DNA of 64,000 nt from Pleomorphomonas sp. T1.2MG-36 (GTDB taxonomy: Bacteria; Pseudomonadota; Alphaproteobacteria; Rhizobiales; Pleomorphomonadaceae), in contig NZ_CATNLY010000012.1 of assembly GCF_950100655.1 (NCBI RefSeq), positions 620,001 to 684,000 on the forward strand, read 5' to 3'. Position 1 is the first letter of the stretch. Each line of letters begins with the position of its first letter. A program made the translations under genes and the position numbers. Below, one piece after another: positions 22,668 to 31,697 of this stretch. A model generated the notes under the pieces. That model saw only the letters and a program-made list of their open reading frames with translations, did not search any database and was not told the DNA's origin.

Positions 22668-23573
22668 ATGAAGCTGAGCCGACAGATCCCGCTCAATGCG
22701 CTACGGGTGTTCGAGGCCGTGTCGCGCCTGATGAGCTTCACGCGCGCTGGCGAGGAGCTCGGCATGACGCAAACGGCGGTGAGCTATCAGGTGAAGCTCC
22801 TGGAAGGCGTGCTGGGCGAACTGCTATTTCGCCGACTGTCGCGTCGCATCGAGTTGACCGAAGCCGGGGAGCGTTTGAAGCCCAAGGTGAGCGAAGCCTT
22901 CACGCTTCTTGGCGAAGCGATGTCGGCGGCCCGAACGGCGGCCGATGAGTTGCTCGTCATCAACACCACGCCGACGTTCGCCGCCCACTGGCTCGCCCGG
23001 CGTATCGGCAATTTCCAGCTCGGCGACCCGCATATCGCGGTGCGGCTCATCACCGACACCACCGTGATGGATTTCAACCGCGATCCGGGTGACGTGGCCA
23101 TTCGCGCCGGCATAGGCGGCAAGGGCGAATGGCCGGGCCTCGTCGCTCACCACATCATGAACCTCGACTTTGCGCCGATGCTCAGCCCATCCCTGCTTGA
23201 ATGGGTCAAGCCACTCGACAGCCCACGAGACCTTCTGAAGTGCAAGCTCATCGATCCCAGCGACCCCTGGTGGCGGCGCTGGTTCGAAGCCGCCGGCGTA
23301 CCCGACGCCGACCTTGAGGGACGGCCGCGAAACCTGTTCGGATCGCAGGCGCTGGAAGCGAGCTCGGCCATTGCCGGTCACGGCGTCGCCATCCTGACGC
23401 CGAACTTCTATCGCGAGGAACTGGCCAGTGGCCGTTTGATCATGCCGTTCGATCTCATCTGCAGCGATGGTTCCGCCTATTGGCTGGTCTACCCGGAAAA
23501 CCGGCGCAGCCAGCCGAAGATCAGGGCGTTCAGGGACTGGCTCTTGAAGGACATCGAGAAGAACCCGCCGTGA
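22668..23573 (+). CDS. LysR-family regulator (GcvA-like)
   Basis: A 301-residue regulator. The N-terminal helix-turn-helix region reads PLNALRVFEAVSRLMSFTRAGEELGMTQTAVSYQVKLLE, a GcvA-like pattern, followed by the linker helix and a periplasmic-binding-protein-like effector domain (about residues 95-295). GcvA-type proteins control amino-acid, beta-lactamase or redox genes. The divergent DUF1127 gene is the only close neighbour, so its target is unknown. Confidence 0.9.
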   Translation: MKLSRQIPLNALRVFEAVSRLMSFTRAGEELGMTQTAVSYQVKLLEGVLGELLFRRLSRRIELTEAGERLKPKVSEAFTLLGEAMSAARTAADELLVINTTPTFAAHWLARRIGNFQLGDPHIAVRLITDTTVMDFNRDPGDVAIRAGIGGKGEWPGLVAHHIMNLDFAPMLSPSLLEWVKPLDSPRDLLKCKLIDPSDPWWRRWFEAAGVPDADLEGRPRNLFGSQALEASSAIAGHGVAILTPNFYREELASGRLIMPFDLICSDGSAYWLVYPENRRSQPKIRAFRDWLLKDIEKNPP

Positions 23574-23672
23574 GCAGGAAATCATTAACCGTATTTTTCT
23601 GAGATTTCGGCGCCTGGTTTCGGTGTGAGGCCCGTCTAAAGCTGCAGAGGGAGTTTTTCCCGGAGGCAGCAG

Positions 23673-24419
23673 ATGTCGTCCCTTTCCGCCTTGACCAGCA
23701 ACGCCAGCAGCCTTGCCGCCCTTCTCGGATCGTCCAGCAGCAAGACAAGCTCGGCACCAACCGCTTTTGCGCCACCAGCATCGTCCGGCAGTCAGGACAA
23801 CAGCTCGACGACCGGAACTGTCTCGTCGACCAGCTCCTTTTCCTCGCTCGGCGACGACTTGCAGTCGGCGCTGCTATCGCTCCAGGAGCAGATGGGCGAG
23901 AGCGATGGATCGATGATGCCACCGCCTCCGCCGCCTCCTTCGGACACGTCGGCAACGGCGTCCGCGACCGACGTTGCGTCCGCGACTTCGGGAGAGTCGA
24001 GTGCTGCGATGGCGCCGCCACCGCCGCCTCCGCCACCGTCGGAAGAGAGCTCCTCCAGCGCTGAGGCTGCGGCATCGACCGATGCGACCACTTCGACCAA
24101 TGCCGGCACCTCGGCGTCAGGCGATGCCTCGTCGTCCGGCAGCGCCTCCGGCGCGAGCGAAAGCAAGGAAGTCGTCAGCACGACCTATCTCGACAATCCG
24201 GACGGCAGCAGCACCATCACGGTCAGCTACTCGGATGGCTCGACCAGCGTGACGACGACCGGCGGCCAAGGCCAATCCGCGTCGGATACGTCACAGGCGA
24301 ACATGCCCTACAACTTCGGCAGCGGCAGCAAGGGCGGCTTGTCTCAGGCCGTGAGCAACCTCTACGCCAGCATCGCCAACAGTGCCGCGATGACCTATTC
24401 GGCCGGCGTCGCGGCCTGA
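23673..24419 (+). CDS. Ser/Ala/Pro-rich low-complexity protein
   Basis: A 248-residue reading frame dominated by Ser, Ala, Thr and Gly. It holds two polyproline tracts (seven prolines near residue 83, eight near residue 115) and almost no charged clusters. A more ordered C-terminal part follows: VVSTTYLDNPDGSSTITVSYSDGS, a possible beta-hairpin, and a final LSQAVSNLYASIANSAAMTYSAGVA. A GGAGG ribosome-binding site precedes the ATG. No signal peptide is evident. I do not recognise a family; an exported or surface-associated protein is possible. Confidence that it is coding comes from the ribosome-binding site and unbroken frame. Confidence 0.65.
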   Translation: MSSLSALTSNASSLAALLGSSSSKTSSAPTAFAPPASSGSQDNSSTTGTVSSTSSFSSLGDDLQSALLSLQEQMGESDGSMMPPPPPPPSDTSATASATDVASATSGESSAAMAPPPPPPPPSEESSSSAEAAASTDATTSTNAGTSASGDASSSGSASGASESKEVVSTTYLDNPDGSSTITVSYSDGSTSVTTTGGQGQSASDTSQANMPYNFGSGSKGGLSQAVSNLYASIANSAAMTYSAGVAA

Positions 24420-24445
24420 CAGCCTGATAGCCTGACAGCCTGAAC
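24414..24445 (+). repeat. Four tandem 8-bp repeats over a stop codon
   Basis: GCCTGACA, GCCTGATA, GCCTGACA and GCCTGAAC follow one another. The first unit contains the stop codon of the Ser-rich gene and every unit carries a TGA. Slippage here could add or remove copies without altering the protein end. Confidence 0.8.
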
Positions 24446-24454
24446 AAGGACCTC

Positions 24455-24787
24455 TCAACCGGCCGCCGCCCGTGGCCCGAGCAGAATGATCGCCGCGCCA
24501 ACCAGACAAACCGCTGCGCCCATGAGGTCCCAGCGGTCGGGCGCCTGCCGCTCCACCGTCCATAGCCAAATCAACGAGGCAGCGATGTAGACGCCGCCAT
24601 AGGCGGCATAGGCCCGGCCGGCCGCTGCGCTGTCGATGCGCGTCAGCACGAGCGCGAACAGGATCAGCGACACGACGCCGGGCAGCGTCCACAGCACGGA
24701 CCTGCCCAAACGCAACCATGCCCAGAAGGCAAAACAACCGGCAATCTCGAAAAATGCGGCGAGCCCCTGAAGAAGGATGGCCCTCAC
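24455..24787 (-). CDS. YnfA-family small membrane protein
   Basis: A 110-residue protein with four predicted membrane helices. It matches the YnfA (UPF0060) family, relatives of small multidrug resistance exporters: [23 protein letters not shown] at the start, [27 protein letters not shown] in the middle. The conserved Glu14 in helix 1 is present. It begins 4 bases after the popZ stop, so it is co-transcribed with popZ. Confidence 0.88.
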   Translation of the reverse strand: MRAILLQGLAAFFEIAGCFAFWAWLRLGRSVLWTLPGVVSLILFALVLTRIDSAAAGRAYAAYGGVYIAASLIWLWTVERQAPDRWDLMGAAVCLVGAAIILLGPRAAAG

Positions 24788-24791
24788 GGCC

Positions 24792-25472
24792 TCAGCGCCC
24801 CCGCGAGACGCGCTCGATCTCGGCCCGCACCAGCCGCTCGACGATCACCGGGAGGTTTTCATCGAGCCAGGCCCGCAGCATCGGCCGCAGCATGTCCTTG
24901 ACCAGATCGTCGAGCGTGCGTGCGTTGGCTGCAAGCACCGTGTGGCTCAGCTGACCGAAGGCGGATTGCACGGAAGCACCGGCGGCCGCGGAAACAAGCC
25001 GCTCTTCGGCTTCCTGATCCAGAAACGCATTGGCGCGCGGCGCCTCGGCCTTCGGAGGCTCGGGCCGGCGCGGGGGTTCCGGCTCAGGCTCGGCGAAGGC
25101 GACCTCGGCTTCGTCGTCCTTCAGCCCTTCCACCAGATCCAGCGGCTCCGTCTCGTCGACCATGGCGACATCGGCGAGATCGAGCACTTCAGGCTCGTCC
25201 CCGTCGTCGGCGTCGTCGACATCCATTTCCGGTTCGTCCTCGTCGTCACCCGACTGGGCAAACAGCTTGTCGAGATCCTCCTCGGAAATGTGCTCGTCCT
25301 CGACCGCCGGCTTGGCCATAGTTTCGACCTCCGGTTTCGGAGCGACCGCCTTGGCCGGGGCCGGCTTGGGTGCCGCAGCCTCCTTGCCATCGGGCTCGTC
25401 GGCAATGATCCGCCTGATGGAAGCCAGGATCTCTTCCATTGAAGGTTCGGCGGACGCAGCTGCCTTGGCCAT
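24792..25472 (-). CDS. popZ: Cell-pole organising protein PopZ (DUF2497)
   Basis: The 226-residue product has the PopZ layout: an N-terminal [17 protein letters not shown] helix, a long Pro/Asp/Glu-rich disordered middle (about residues 28-140), and C-terminal oligomerisation helices reading [21 protein letters not shown] then VRAEIERVS. PopZ polymerises at cell poles and anchors the origin/ParB complex and kinases in Alphaproteobacteria. The ATG at 25472 with GGAGT upstream is preferred over 25502. Confidence 0.92.
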   Translation of the reverse strand: MAKAAASAEPSMEEILASIRRIIADEPDGKEAAAPKPAPAKAVAPKPEVETMAKPAVEDEHISEEDLDKLFAQSGDDEDEPEMDVDDADDGDEPEVLDLADVAMVDETEPLDLVEGLKDDEAEVAFAEPEPEPPRRPEPPKAEAPRANAFLDQEAEERLVSAAAGASVQSAFGQLSHTVLAANARTLDDLVKDMLRPMLRAWLDENLPVIVERLVRAEIERVSRGR

Positions 25473-25726
25473 TGGTCTACTCCGAGTGGGTCGCCCCACC
25501 ACATGTTACACGATCGATCAATGCCTTTTTCCGCCCGGCACTTCTGACAATCGACCTGCCTCCGTTCCCGACGGCGGCGTCGAAACGCCAAACAACGCGG
25601 CGGTCAACCGGATGAATACCGGCAGCAAGCCTGATTCGACCTCCGAAGTATAGATTAGTTAACGCAGCTGAACACGGTTTGCGCCGGAAATGGGGCGGTT
25701 ATCCCCGGCGCCCGGCCATTCAAGGG

Positions 25727-27154
25727 TCAGCGGCCGTCCGGCGTACGCAGGCCGATCCACTTGTCTCGGACCTGCTCGTAATGGCGCTCCGGCTTATAGG
25801 CCGTGACCTTGAGGCCGAGTCGTTCCCGATCCAGGCGCCCCATGGCAGCTAGGACGCGATAGCTCGCCACCACGAGTTGGGTCTCGGCGCCGACTTCCGA
25901 CAGACGGGCGTCGATCAGCGTGCTCTGAGCGTTCAGGACATCGAGGGTCGTCCGCTGGCCGACTTTCTGCTCCTCGACCACGCCTTCAAGCGCTAGCCGG
26001 CTTGCCGTTACCGACGCCTCGGCCGCAACGATCTGCGCCTTCGCCGACTCAAGCGCGCTCCACGCCTGGGCAAGGGACGCATCGACCGACATGCGGGCGG
26101 CATCGACCTGCAGCTTGGCCTGACCAAGCTCTTCCTTGGCTTGGCGGACGGTCGCATACTCGCCACCACCCTGATAGATGGGGATAGACAGGACGGCGGC
26201 GACCGATCCTTCAAGCGTGCGCGCCCGCTCCGGCGTGCTGCTCCCGCCGGGTACGGAACTCCCGGCAAAGGCGCTGCTTACCGTTCCCTGCAGGACGAAG
26301 CTCGGCAGCAGCGCGCCCTCCTGAATCTCGACGTTGTAGGACGCGGTATCGGCATTGTAGATCGCCTGACGGATCGACGGATGCTCGGTGCGCGACGCAT
26401 CGACGGCAACCGCCAGCTTGGCCGGCAGCAGCTTGGTGATCGGTCCGGGCGAGCGCAGCCCCTTGGGCTCATGGCCGACCACCTGGATGTAGCTGGCCCG
26501 AGCGGTGAGAAGATCGGCCTGCGCCGCGCTGACGGAGGAGGTCGCCGCGGCCAGTGCCGCCTGGGCCTGCGACACGTCGGTCCGCGTCCCCTCGCCCACT
26601 GAGAATCGGTCGTTGGCGGCCCGCACCTGCTCCTGAAGGAAGGCGACGTTGGACTGACGCAGCTCGAGCACCTGTCCGGACAGAATGACGTTCATGTAGG
26701 CGGCGGCGGTCTCGAGCAGGGTCGACTGCTCGGCGGTCCTGAGTTGCTCGCGCGATGCTTTCACCGCCGATTCCGCCCGCTTGACGCCATTGTCGATGCG
26801 CCCGCCCATGTAGAGGGGCTGGACGATCTGAATCTGGCCCTGAATGGCTCCGGTGTCGGTGTAGGTGCTGGCCCAGTTCGAGCTGCCCTTGATGCGAAAC
26901 CGCGTATCGGTGGCGGTCAGCCCGGTCGAGATCTGGCCGTTGATCGTCGGCCGGTAGCCGGAAAGCGCCTGCGGCACGTTCTCATCCATGGCACGCATCC
27001 CGGCGCGCGCGGCGTTGAGAGAGGGATTGTTGGCGTAGGCCGCGGACATGGCCTCTTGCAACGTTTCCGCCGACACGGCGCCGGACAGGGCGAGAAAGAG
27101 GCCGACGGCGGCCGACATGTACAAAGAGGGACGGAACGCCACGACACACCTCAC
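25727..27154 (-). CDS. TolC-family outer-membrane efflux protein
   Basis: A 475-residue protein with an N-terminal signal (hydrophobic GLFLALSGAVSA, cleavage before ETLQEAM) and two repeated outer-membrane-channel domains rich in Ala/Gln helices. The repeats contain the typical NPSLNAARAG near residue 50 and QRTTLDVLNAQSTLIDARL in the second half. It forms the trimeric outer-membrane duct of tripartite exporters; no pump gene is adjacent. An alternative ATG at 27118 lies within the signal sequence. Confidence 0.93.
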   Translation of the reverse strand: MRCVVAFRPSLYMSAAVGLFLALSGAVSAETLQEAMSAAYANNPSLNAARAGMRAMDENVPQALSGYRPTINGQISTGLTATDTRFRIKGSSNWASTYTDTGAIQGQIQIVQPLYMGGRIDNGVKRAESAVKASREQLRTAEQSTLLETAAAYMNVILSGQVLELRQSNVAFLQEQVRAANDRFSVGEGTRTDVSQAQAALAAATSSVSAAQADLLTARASYIQVVGHEPKGLRSPGPITKLLPAKLAVAVDASRTEHPSIRQAIYNADTASYNVEIQEGALLPSFVLQGTVSSAFAGSSVPGGSSTPERARTLEGSVAAVLSIPIYQGGGEYATVRQAKEELGQAKLQVDAARMSVDASLAQAWSALESAKAQIVAAEASVTASRLALEGVVEEQKVGQRTTLDVLNAQSTLIDARLSEVGAETQLVVASYRVLAAMGRLDRERLGLKVTAYKPERHYEQVRDKWIGLRTPDGR

Positions 27155-27369
27155 CTTTATCGCCGACCGAAGCGATATAGCCTGCGATCGATGCCAGGTC
27201 TTCTCACGCCTGCGCGAGGAAGCCGCCCAACCGCCACATTCGCTAACAAAACGTTAATCGTCGGCGACGGAATATAACCGATGAGCGTACGAACGGAAGC
27301 GCGGCCGGCAACGAGGCGGCAAATTCAGTCAAATCGATGCACAGAAATCACATCGGCGCCACAAGACCA

Positions 27370-27394
27370 GCCGGCCCGCTTTACGCTGGCCGGC
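27370..27394. terminator. GC-rich hairpin between pcm-like gene and tolC
   Basis: GCCGGCC and GGCCGGC form a perfect 7-bp stem around an 11-base loop, 42 bases beyond the stop of the reverse-strand pcm-like gene. There is no U-tract, so it is only a candidate terminator. The other bases of 27155-27436 show no gene and should include the tolC promoter. Confidence 0.4.
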
Positions 27395-27436
27395 GGAGAG
27401 GTACAGTCGTGTGAAACGTACCGTTACAAGGCGGAA

Positions 27437-28093
27437 CTAGAAGGCGAACGTCTCGACCGCCTCAAAGCCCGGCAGCACCGGGATCGAAGCATTGAACAAC
27501 GCACGGCCGGAAATGCCGGCATCATCCCTGGTATAGAGCTTGGCCCAGGGGGCGCTGCCCCCCTCCTCGACGAGGAGCATCCGGCCACCCTTGGCCAGTT
27601 GATCGGCAATGGCATCGGGGAAAGTGACCACGGCACCATTGAAGATGATGACGTCGAAGGGCGCCGCATCCCGCACGCCCTTGGTCAGCGACGCCTCGAC
27701 AACCGCCACATTGGCAAGACCCGAGAGCTGCCGGCGGGCGATGGTCGCCAGATCCCCATCCTGCTCCAGCGCCACGACGGATCCCGCGAGTCGGGCCATC
27801 ACCGCAGCGCCGTAGCCCGACGCGCTGCCGACCTCCAGCACCTTGTCGGTCGGCTTGATAGCCGCGTACTGGAGCATGCGCGCCAGCACCATCGGCTGGA
27901 TCAGCACGCGCGGAGCGCGCCCCGCACCCAGAGGCAGGTCCCGATCGAGGTAGGCAAGCGGCTTCTGGTCGTCGGGCGCGAAGTTCTCGCGCGCCACCTC
28001 GCCCATCGCATCGATGATACGGAGATCGGTGACGTCGTTCGGCCTGACCTGACCGTCGACCATCTTGGTGCGCAACGCCGGAAAATCGACCAT
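27437..28093 (-). CDS. Protein-L-isoaspartate O-methyltransferase family protein
   Basis: A 218-residue AdoMet-dependent methyltransferase. The PCMT pattern is visible: VDFPALRTKMVDGQVRPNDV at the start, LIQPMVLARMLQYA near residue 85, the AdoMet loop LEVGSASGYGAAVMARL, ALEQD and the FDVIIFNGAV strand. Classical Pcm repairs isoaspartyl residues; the Rhizobiales branch upstream of tolC is usually only annotated by family. The ATG at 28093 starts the conserved region. Confidence 0.85.
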   Translation of the reverse strand: MVDFPALRTKMVDGQVRPNDVTDLRIIDAMGEVARENFAPDDQKPLAYLDRDLPLGAGRAPRVLIQPMVLARMLQYAAIKPTDKVLEVGSASGYGAAVMARLAGSVVALEQDGDLATIARRQLSGLANVAVVEASLTKGVRDAAPFDVIIFNGAVVTFPDAIADQLAKGGRMLLVEEGGSAPWAKLYTRDDAGISGRALFNASIPVLPGFEAVETFAF

Positions 28094-28524
28094 GGATCGC
28101 AGTCCCCTGGAATTCTCTGCCGGCTCCTCCAATAGCCGCCCCCCTCTTCCGAAACAAGGGCTTCTACGCAGCTTTGCGGAGCGGATGCACGAGTCGATCG
28201 GAGGATCGGGATCGCTGAATGACGGGACGGCGCGAAATGCCCGGCGAACGCCATATCGGTCAGGAAAACGTGACGACCCGATACCGTCGCCAGACCAGAC
28301 CATCAGCGTCTCCGGGACTTGGGACGGGTTTCGACGAGGGAAGCGCGGTTTCGGCAAAACGCGATCCGTTTTTTCAATCGGCGGGTTTCGCAGCACAGCC
28401 TCTCGATCGGGACGACGCAATTAGAATAGTATTTTTATAGACTATATGGACAATCGCCGACCCGGGATTATCCTTCTGGTTGATGGGCCGAAGCGTGATG
28501 CGGCCGCAAACCGGAGCATGGGGC
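28094..28524. other. Intergenic region with operator and promoter of the sulfonate-type operon
   Basis: About 430 bases between the pcm-like gene and the sulfonate-type transporter. Most of it is ordinary GC-rich sequence with no supported gene. From about 28420 to 28450 it becomes strongly AT-rich and holds one copy of the shared sulfur-block operator (28423-28444). Confidence 0.6.
28423..28444 (+). promoter_or_regulatory. Sulfur-block operator, copy 1
   Basis: The site reads AGAATAGT, seven bases, then TAGACTA, matching AATA(C/G)T-N7-T(A/C)GNCTA. It lies 80 bases before the start of the transporter operon in the same orientation. The arms ATAGT and ACTAT (28426-28445) are also an inverted repeat. 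The identification rests on comparison with the copies at 38343, 39269 and 52744. Confidence 0.6.
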
Positions 28525-29571
28525 ATGGCGAATTCTTCAGACATAAAGATCTCACCCGAGGCCCGACTGTCGCGGCGTGACATCCTGAAACGGACGGCGC
28601 TCGGCGCCGGCGCCGTCGCTCTCGGCGCAACCGCCGGCAGCCGTCTGTTCACGCCGGCCATCGCCGCGCCACCGACCAAGATCCGCCTCGCCTGGACGGA
28701 AGTGGCGGCCTGCCACTCTCCGCTCGGCTTCGGCGTCGCCAAGGGCATCTATGCCAAGCACAACGTCGACGTCGAACTGTTCTATCAGGGCGCCAGCGGC
28801 CAGACGCTGATCCAGGCGCTTGCCACCGGCAAGGCCGACGCCGGCGCAGGTCTGGTCGGCGATTGGCTGAAGCCGCTCGAACAGGGCTTCGACGTCAAGC
28901 TGTTCGTCGGCTCGCACGGCGGCTGCCTGCGTCTCCTGGCACCGGAGGCGTCGGGTATCAAGACGCTCGCCGACGTCAAGGGCAAGACCATCTCGGTCGC
29001 CGGTCTCGGTACCTCGCCGCACCTGCAGTTCCAGGTGGCGCTCGCCAAGGCGGGCGTCGACGTCCAGAACGACATCACCTGGAAGGTCGTGCCGTTCGAA
29101 CTGGTTGGAGAGGCAGTGGTGAAGGGCGAGGCCGATGCCGTCGCCCATCTCGACCCCTGGGCCTATTCGATCCAGAAACAGCACGGCTTCAACCTGATCG
29201 CCGACAGCCAGACCGGCTATTTCGACGGCCGCGTCTGCTGCGTGCTCGGCGCCAACGGACCGTTCCTCAGCGAGAACAAGGACGCCATCCGTCGGCTCGC
29301 CGAAGGCAACATCGAGCTGCACGAGTACACCGCCTCCCATCCGGACGAAGTGGCCGCCTGGTATCTCGAAAATCTCAAGCCGGCCGGGCTCGATCTCCAG
29401 AGCCTCACCGAGATCATCGGCCATCTGGTGACGCACAACCATCCGGTCGGCCCGGAACTCATCGATCAGGTTCGGCGCGGCGCCGAGGATCTGAAGTTCG
29501 TCAACGTGCTCGATCCGGCCACCGACCCGAAGGATCTGGCCGAGCGAGTGACGATCAACATTCTCGCATGA
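28525..29571 (+). CDS. Sulfonate/taurine-type ABC transporter substrate-binding protein
   Basis: A 348-residue periplasmic binding protein with a Tat-like signal (SRRDILKRTALGAGAVALGA) and the SsuA/NrtA/TauA fold: IRLAWTEVAACHSPLGFGVAKGIYAKHNVDVELF at the start of the mature part, and KTLADVKGKTISVAGLGTSPHLQFQVAL in the middle. Such proteins capture alkanesulfonates, taurine or related sulfur compounds. The Met at 28525 was chosen over 28480. Its operon ends in a homocysteine/methionine-forming sulfhydrylase, which favours a sulfur-containing ligand; the actual ligand is unknown. Confidence 0.85.
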   Translation: MANSSDIKISPEARLSRRDILKRTALGAGAVALGATAGSRLFTPAIAAPPTKIRLAWTEVAACHSPLGFGVAKGIYAKHNVDVELFYQGASGQTLIQALATGKADAGAGLVGDWLKPLEQGFDVKLFVGSHGGCLRLLAPEASGIKTLADVKGKTISVAGLGTSPHLQFQVALAKAGVDVQNDITWKVVPFELVGEAVVKGEADAVAHLDPWAYSIQKQHGFNLIADSQTGYFDGRVCCVLGANGPFLSENKDAIRRLAEGNIELHEYTASHPDEVAAWYLENLKPAGLDLQSLTEIIGHLVTHNHPVGPELIDQVRRGAEDLKFVNVLDPATDPKDLAERVTINILA

Positions 29572-29615
29572 CGGCAGCGGCCCGGCCGCCCCTTCATCTT
29601 TCCAGGAGACATGCC

Positions 29616-30614
29616 GTGAGCGATCTGGCTCAAACCGCCGATGGCCGCGTGACAGCGGCTTCGGCGACGTCCTTTCCCATCTGGTACCAGGGCTTGGTGG
29701 CGTCCGTATTCTGGCTGCTCACCGCTGCAGTCACCTGGGGGTTGCCCGACGTCATACCCTGGGGCAGTGCCGGGCTGTTCGCGGCGATCATCGCCATCGG
29801 CGGCGTGCTGCTGCTGGCGCTGGCATTGACCCTTCACCGCCTCGGCAGCACCGGCGACCGCATCGCCTTCTGGGGACCTTGGCTTATCGCTCTCGGCGTC
29901 TGGTTTCTTCTCTGGGAGTACGCCACCGCCAAGACCGGCTGGCTGCCGAAGCCCTTCTTCTCGCCGCCGCATGGCCTGTTGCAGGTCTATGTCGCCGACT
30001 GGTCGCGCCTTCTCGTCTGCATCGGCTATTCGCTGCGCCTCTGGGGCCTCGGCTTCTTTTCCGGCATCAGCCTCGGCTTCGTCATCGGCGTGGCGCTCGG
30101 CTGGTCGGCCCGCTTCAACTACTGGGGCATGCCGGTTCTGAAGCTGATCGGCCCGGTGCCGGCGACGGCCTGGATCCCGGCCACCTTCTTCTTCTTTCCC
30201 ACCACGTTTCACGCCTCGATCTTTCTCGTGGCGCTGTCCTGCGGCATCCCCGTCGCCATCCAGACGGCGGCGGGCGTCTCGCAAGTCAACCGCGCTTACT
30301 ACGACGTGGCGCGAACGCTCGGCGCCGGCGAGCGCTTTCTGGTGCTGAAGGTCGCCGTTCCCGCCTCCCTCAACCACGTCTTCGTCGGCCTGTTCATGGG
30401 CCTCTACTACTCCTTCGCCGTGCTGGTCGTCGCCGAGATGCTGGGCGCCAAATACGGCCTCGGCTGGTACATCGCCTTCCAGAGCGCCTACTCGGCCTAT
30501 GCCAACGTCTACGCCACCATCGTCATCATGGCGGTCCTCTGCTCGGGCATCGTCAAGCTGCTGTTCGTGGCGCGCAACCGGCTGCTCGTCTGGCAGGAAA
30601 GGGGGCTGATCTGA
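29616..30614 (+). CDS. ABC transporter permease (SsuC/TauC type)
   Basis: A 332-residue permease starting at a GTG at 29616 with AGGAG seven bases upstream. The N-terminal hundred residues carry additional hydrophobic segments not usual in SsuC. The binding-protein-dependent transport domain follows, with the EAA-type loop near GVSQVNRAYYDVARTLGAGERFLVLKV. The stop overlaps the ATPase start (TGATG). It partners the binding protein upstream and the ATPase downstream to form a complete importer. Confidence 0.88.
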   Translation: MSDLAQTADGRVTAASATSFPIWYQGLVASVFWLLTAAVTWGLPDVIPWGSAGLFAAIIAIGGVLLLALALTLHRLGSTGDRIAFWGPWLIALGVWFLLWEYATAKTGWLPKPFFSPPHGLLQVYVADWSRLLVCIGYSLRLWGLGFFSGISLGFVIGVALGWSARFNYWGMPVLKLIGPVPATAWIPATFFFFPTTFHASIFLVALSCGIPVAIQTAAGVSQVNRAYYDVARTLGAGERFLVLKVAVPASLNHVFVGLFMGLYYSFAVLVVAEMLGAKYGLGWYIAFQSAYSAYANVYATIVIMAVLCSGIVKLLFVARNRLLVWQERGLI

Positions 30615-31399
30615 TGTCCGCCCTCGCTGCAACCGATGGCGTAACGCGCGCCCTGTCGCTCGACATCCGCTCCGTCTCCCACCATTACGACATCGCCGGC
30701 ACCCGCTTCGACGTGCTCGACGACATCAGCCTGTCGGTAGCGCCGGGCGAGTTCGTCGCCCTGCTCGGCCCGTCCGGCTGCGGCAAGTCGACATTGCTGC
30801 GCCTCGCCGCCGGCCTCGAAGCGCCTCGGCGCGGCACGCTCCTGGAGGATGGAAACCAGATCGGCGCGCCCGATCCGTCACGCCTCCTGGTTTTTCAGGA
30901 CCCGACGCTGTTTCCATGGCGCACCGTTCGCAAGAACATCGCCACCGGCCTCGAAGCGCGCCGGCTGTTGCCGCAGAAGGCCCATCGCATCGACGAGGCG
31001 CTGTCTCTTGTCCGCCTCGAAGAATTCGCAGACGCCTACCCGCGCCAGCTCTCCGGCGGCATGGCCCAGCGCGTGGCGCTGGCCCGGGCGCTGGTCAACG
31101 ACCCCGGCCTGCTGCTGCTCGACGAGCCCTTCGGCAAACTCGACTCGCTGACACGCCTATCCCTGCAGAACGAACTCCTGAAGCTCTGGCAGACGACCGG
31201 CTTCACGGCGCTCCTGGTCACGCACGACGTCGAAGAGGCGTTGCTGCTCGCCAACCGCGTGGTCGTGCTGTCCGACCGGCCGGCCCGCATCCTCGCCGAG
31301 TTCAACATCGCGACGGACTACCCGCGCCATCGCGACGACCCGGACTTCGTGCGTCTGCGCCGCGAAATCCTGCATGAACTCGGAGTGCAGAATGTCTAG
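30614..31399 (+). CDS. ABC transporter ATPase (SsuB/TauB type)
   Basis: A 261-residue ATPase that energises the sulfonate-type importer. Walker [10 protein letters not shown], the Q-loop in LLVFQDPTLFPWRTV, signature LSGGMAQRVALARAL, Walker B LLLLDEPF and the switch histidine in LLVTHDVEEAL are all present. QDPTLFPW is characteristic of the nitrate/sulfonate/taurine group. It overlaps both neighbours by one and eight bases, so translation is coupled. Confidence 0.92.
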   Translation: MSALAATDGVTRALSLDIRSVSHHYDIAGTRFDVLDDISLSVAPGEFVALLGPSGCGKSTLLRLAAGLEAPRRGTLLEDGNQIGAPDPSRLLVFQDPTLFPWRTVRKNIATGLEARRLLPQKAHRIDEALSLVRLEEFADAYPRQLSGGMAQRVALARALVNDPGLLLLDEPFGKLDSLTRLSLQNELLKLWQTTGFTALLVTHDVEEALLLANRVVVLSDRPARILAEFNIATDYPRHRDDPDFVRLRREILHELGVQNV

Positions 31400-31697
31400 C
31401 CGCCTCCCCGCCGTGCTCACCGGCACCGGCGTGATCGCCGGCCTTGTGACGACCGCCTGGTGGTGGATCGTCTACAGCCGCCAGATCGATGCCGGCAGCC
31501 TGCCGATCGCCAACGCCCTGCCCTGCCTCGCCCGAAAGACCGACATTTGCTCGCTGGCCGAGGCGCTGTGCGCGCAAACGCACCTTCTCGACATCACCCG
31601 CTATTCGCCGGCCGCCTTCTGGCTGTCGGTCGCCCTCCTCGCCGCCGGTCTCGTCCTCATCGGCCGGCGCTCACCGTCAAAGGAGACGCAAGCATGA
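31392..31697 (+). CDS. Small two-helix membrane protein with three cysteines
   Basis: A 101-residue protein not recognised as a known family. Helix 1 (about 11-28, with WWW) and helix 2 (about 74-91) flank a 45-residue loop that carries Cys45, Cys53 and Cys60 (PCLARKTDIC). The loop resembles the Cys-containing loops of vitamin-K-epoxide-reductase-like or disulfide-exchange proteins, but similarity is weak. The gene overlaps the ATPase gene and the sulfhydrylase gene, so it is an integral member of the sulfur operon. It may be an accessory subunit or thiol-handling protein. Confidence 0.7.
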   Translation: MSSRLPAVLTGTGVIAGLVTTAWWWIVYSRQIDAGSLPIANALPCLARKTDICSLAEALCAQTHLLDITRYSPAAFWLSVALLAAGLVLIGRRSPSKETQA

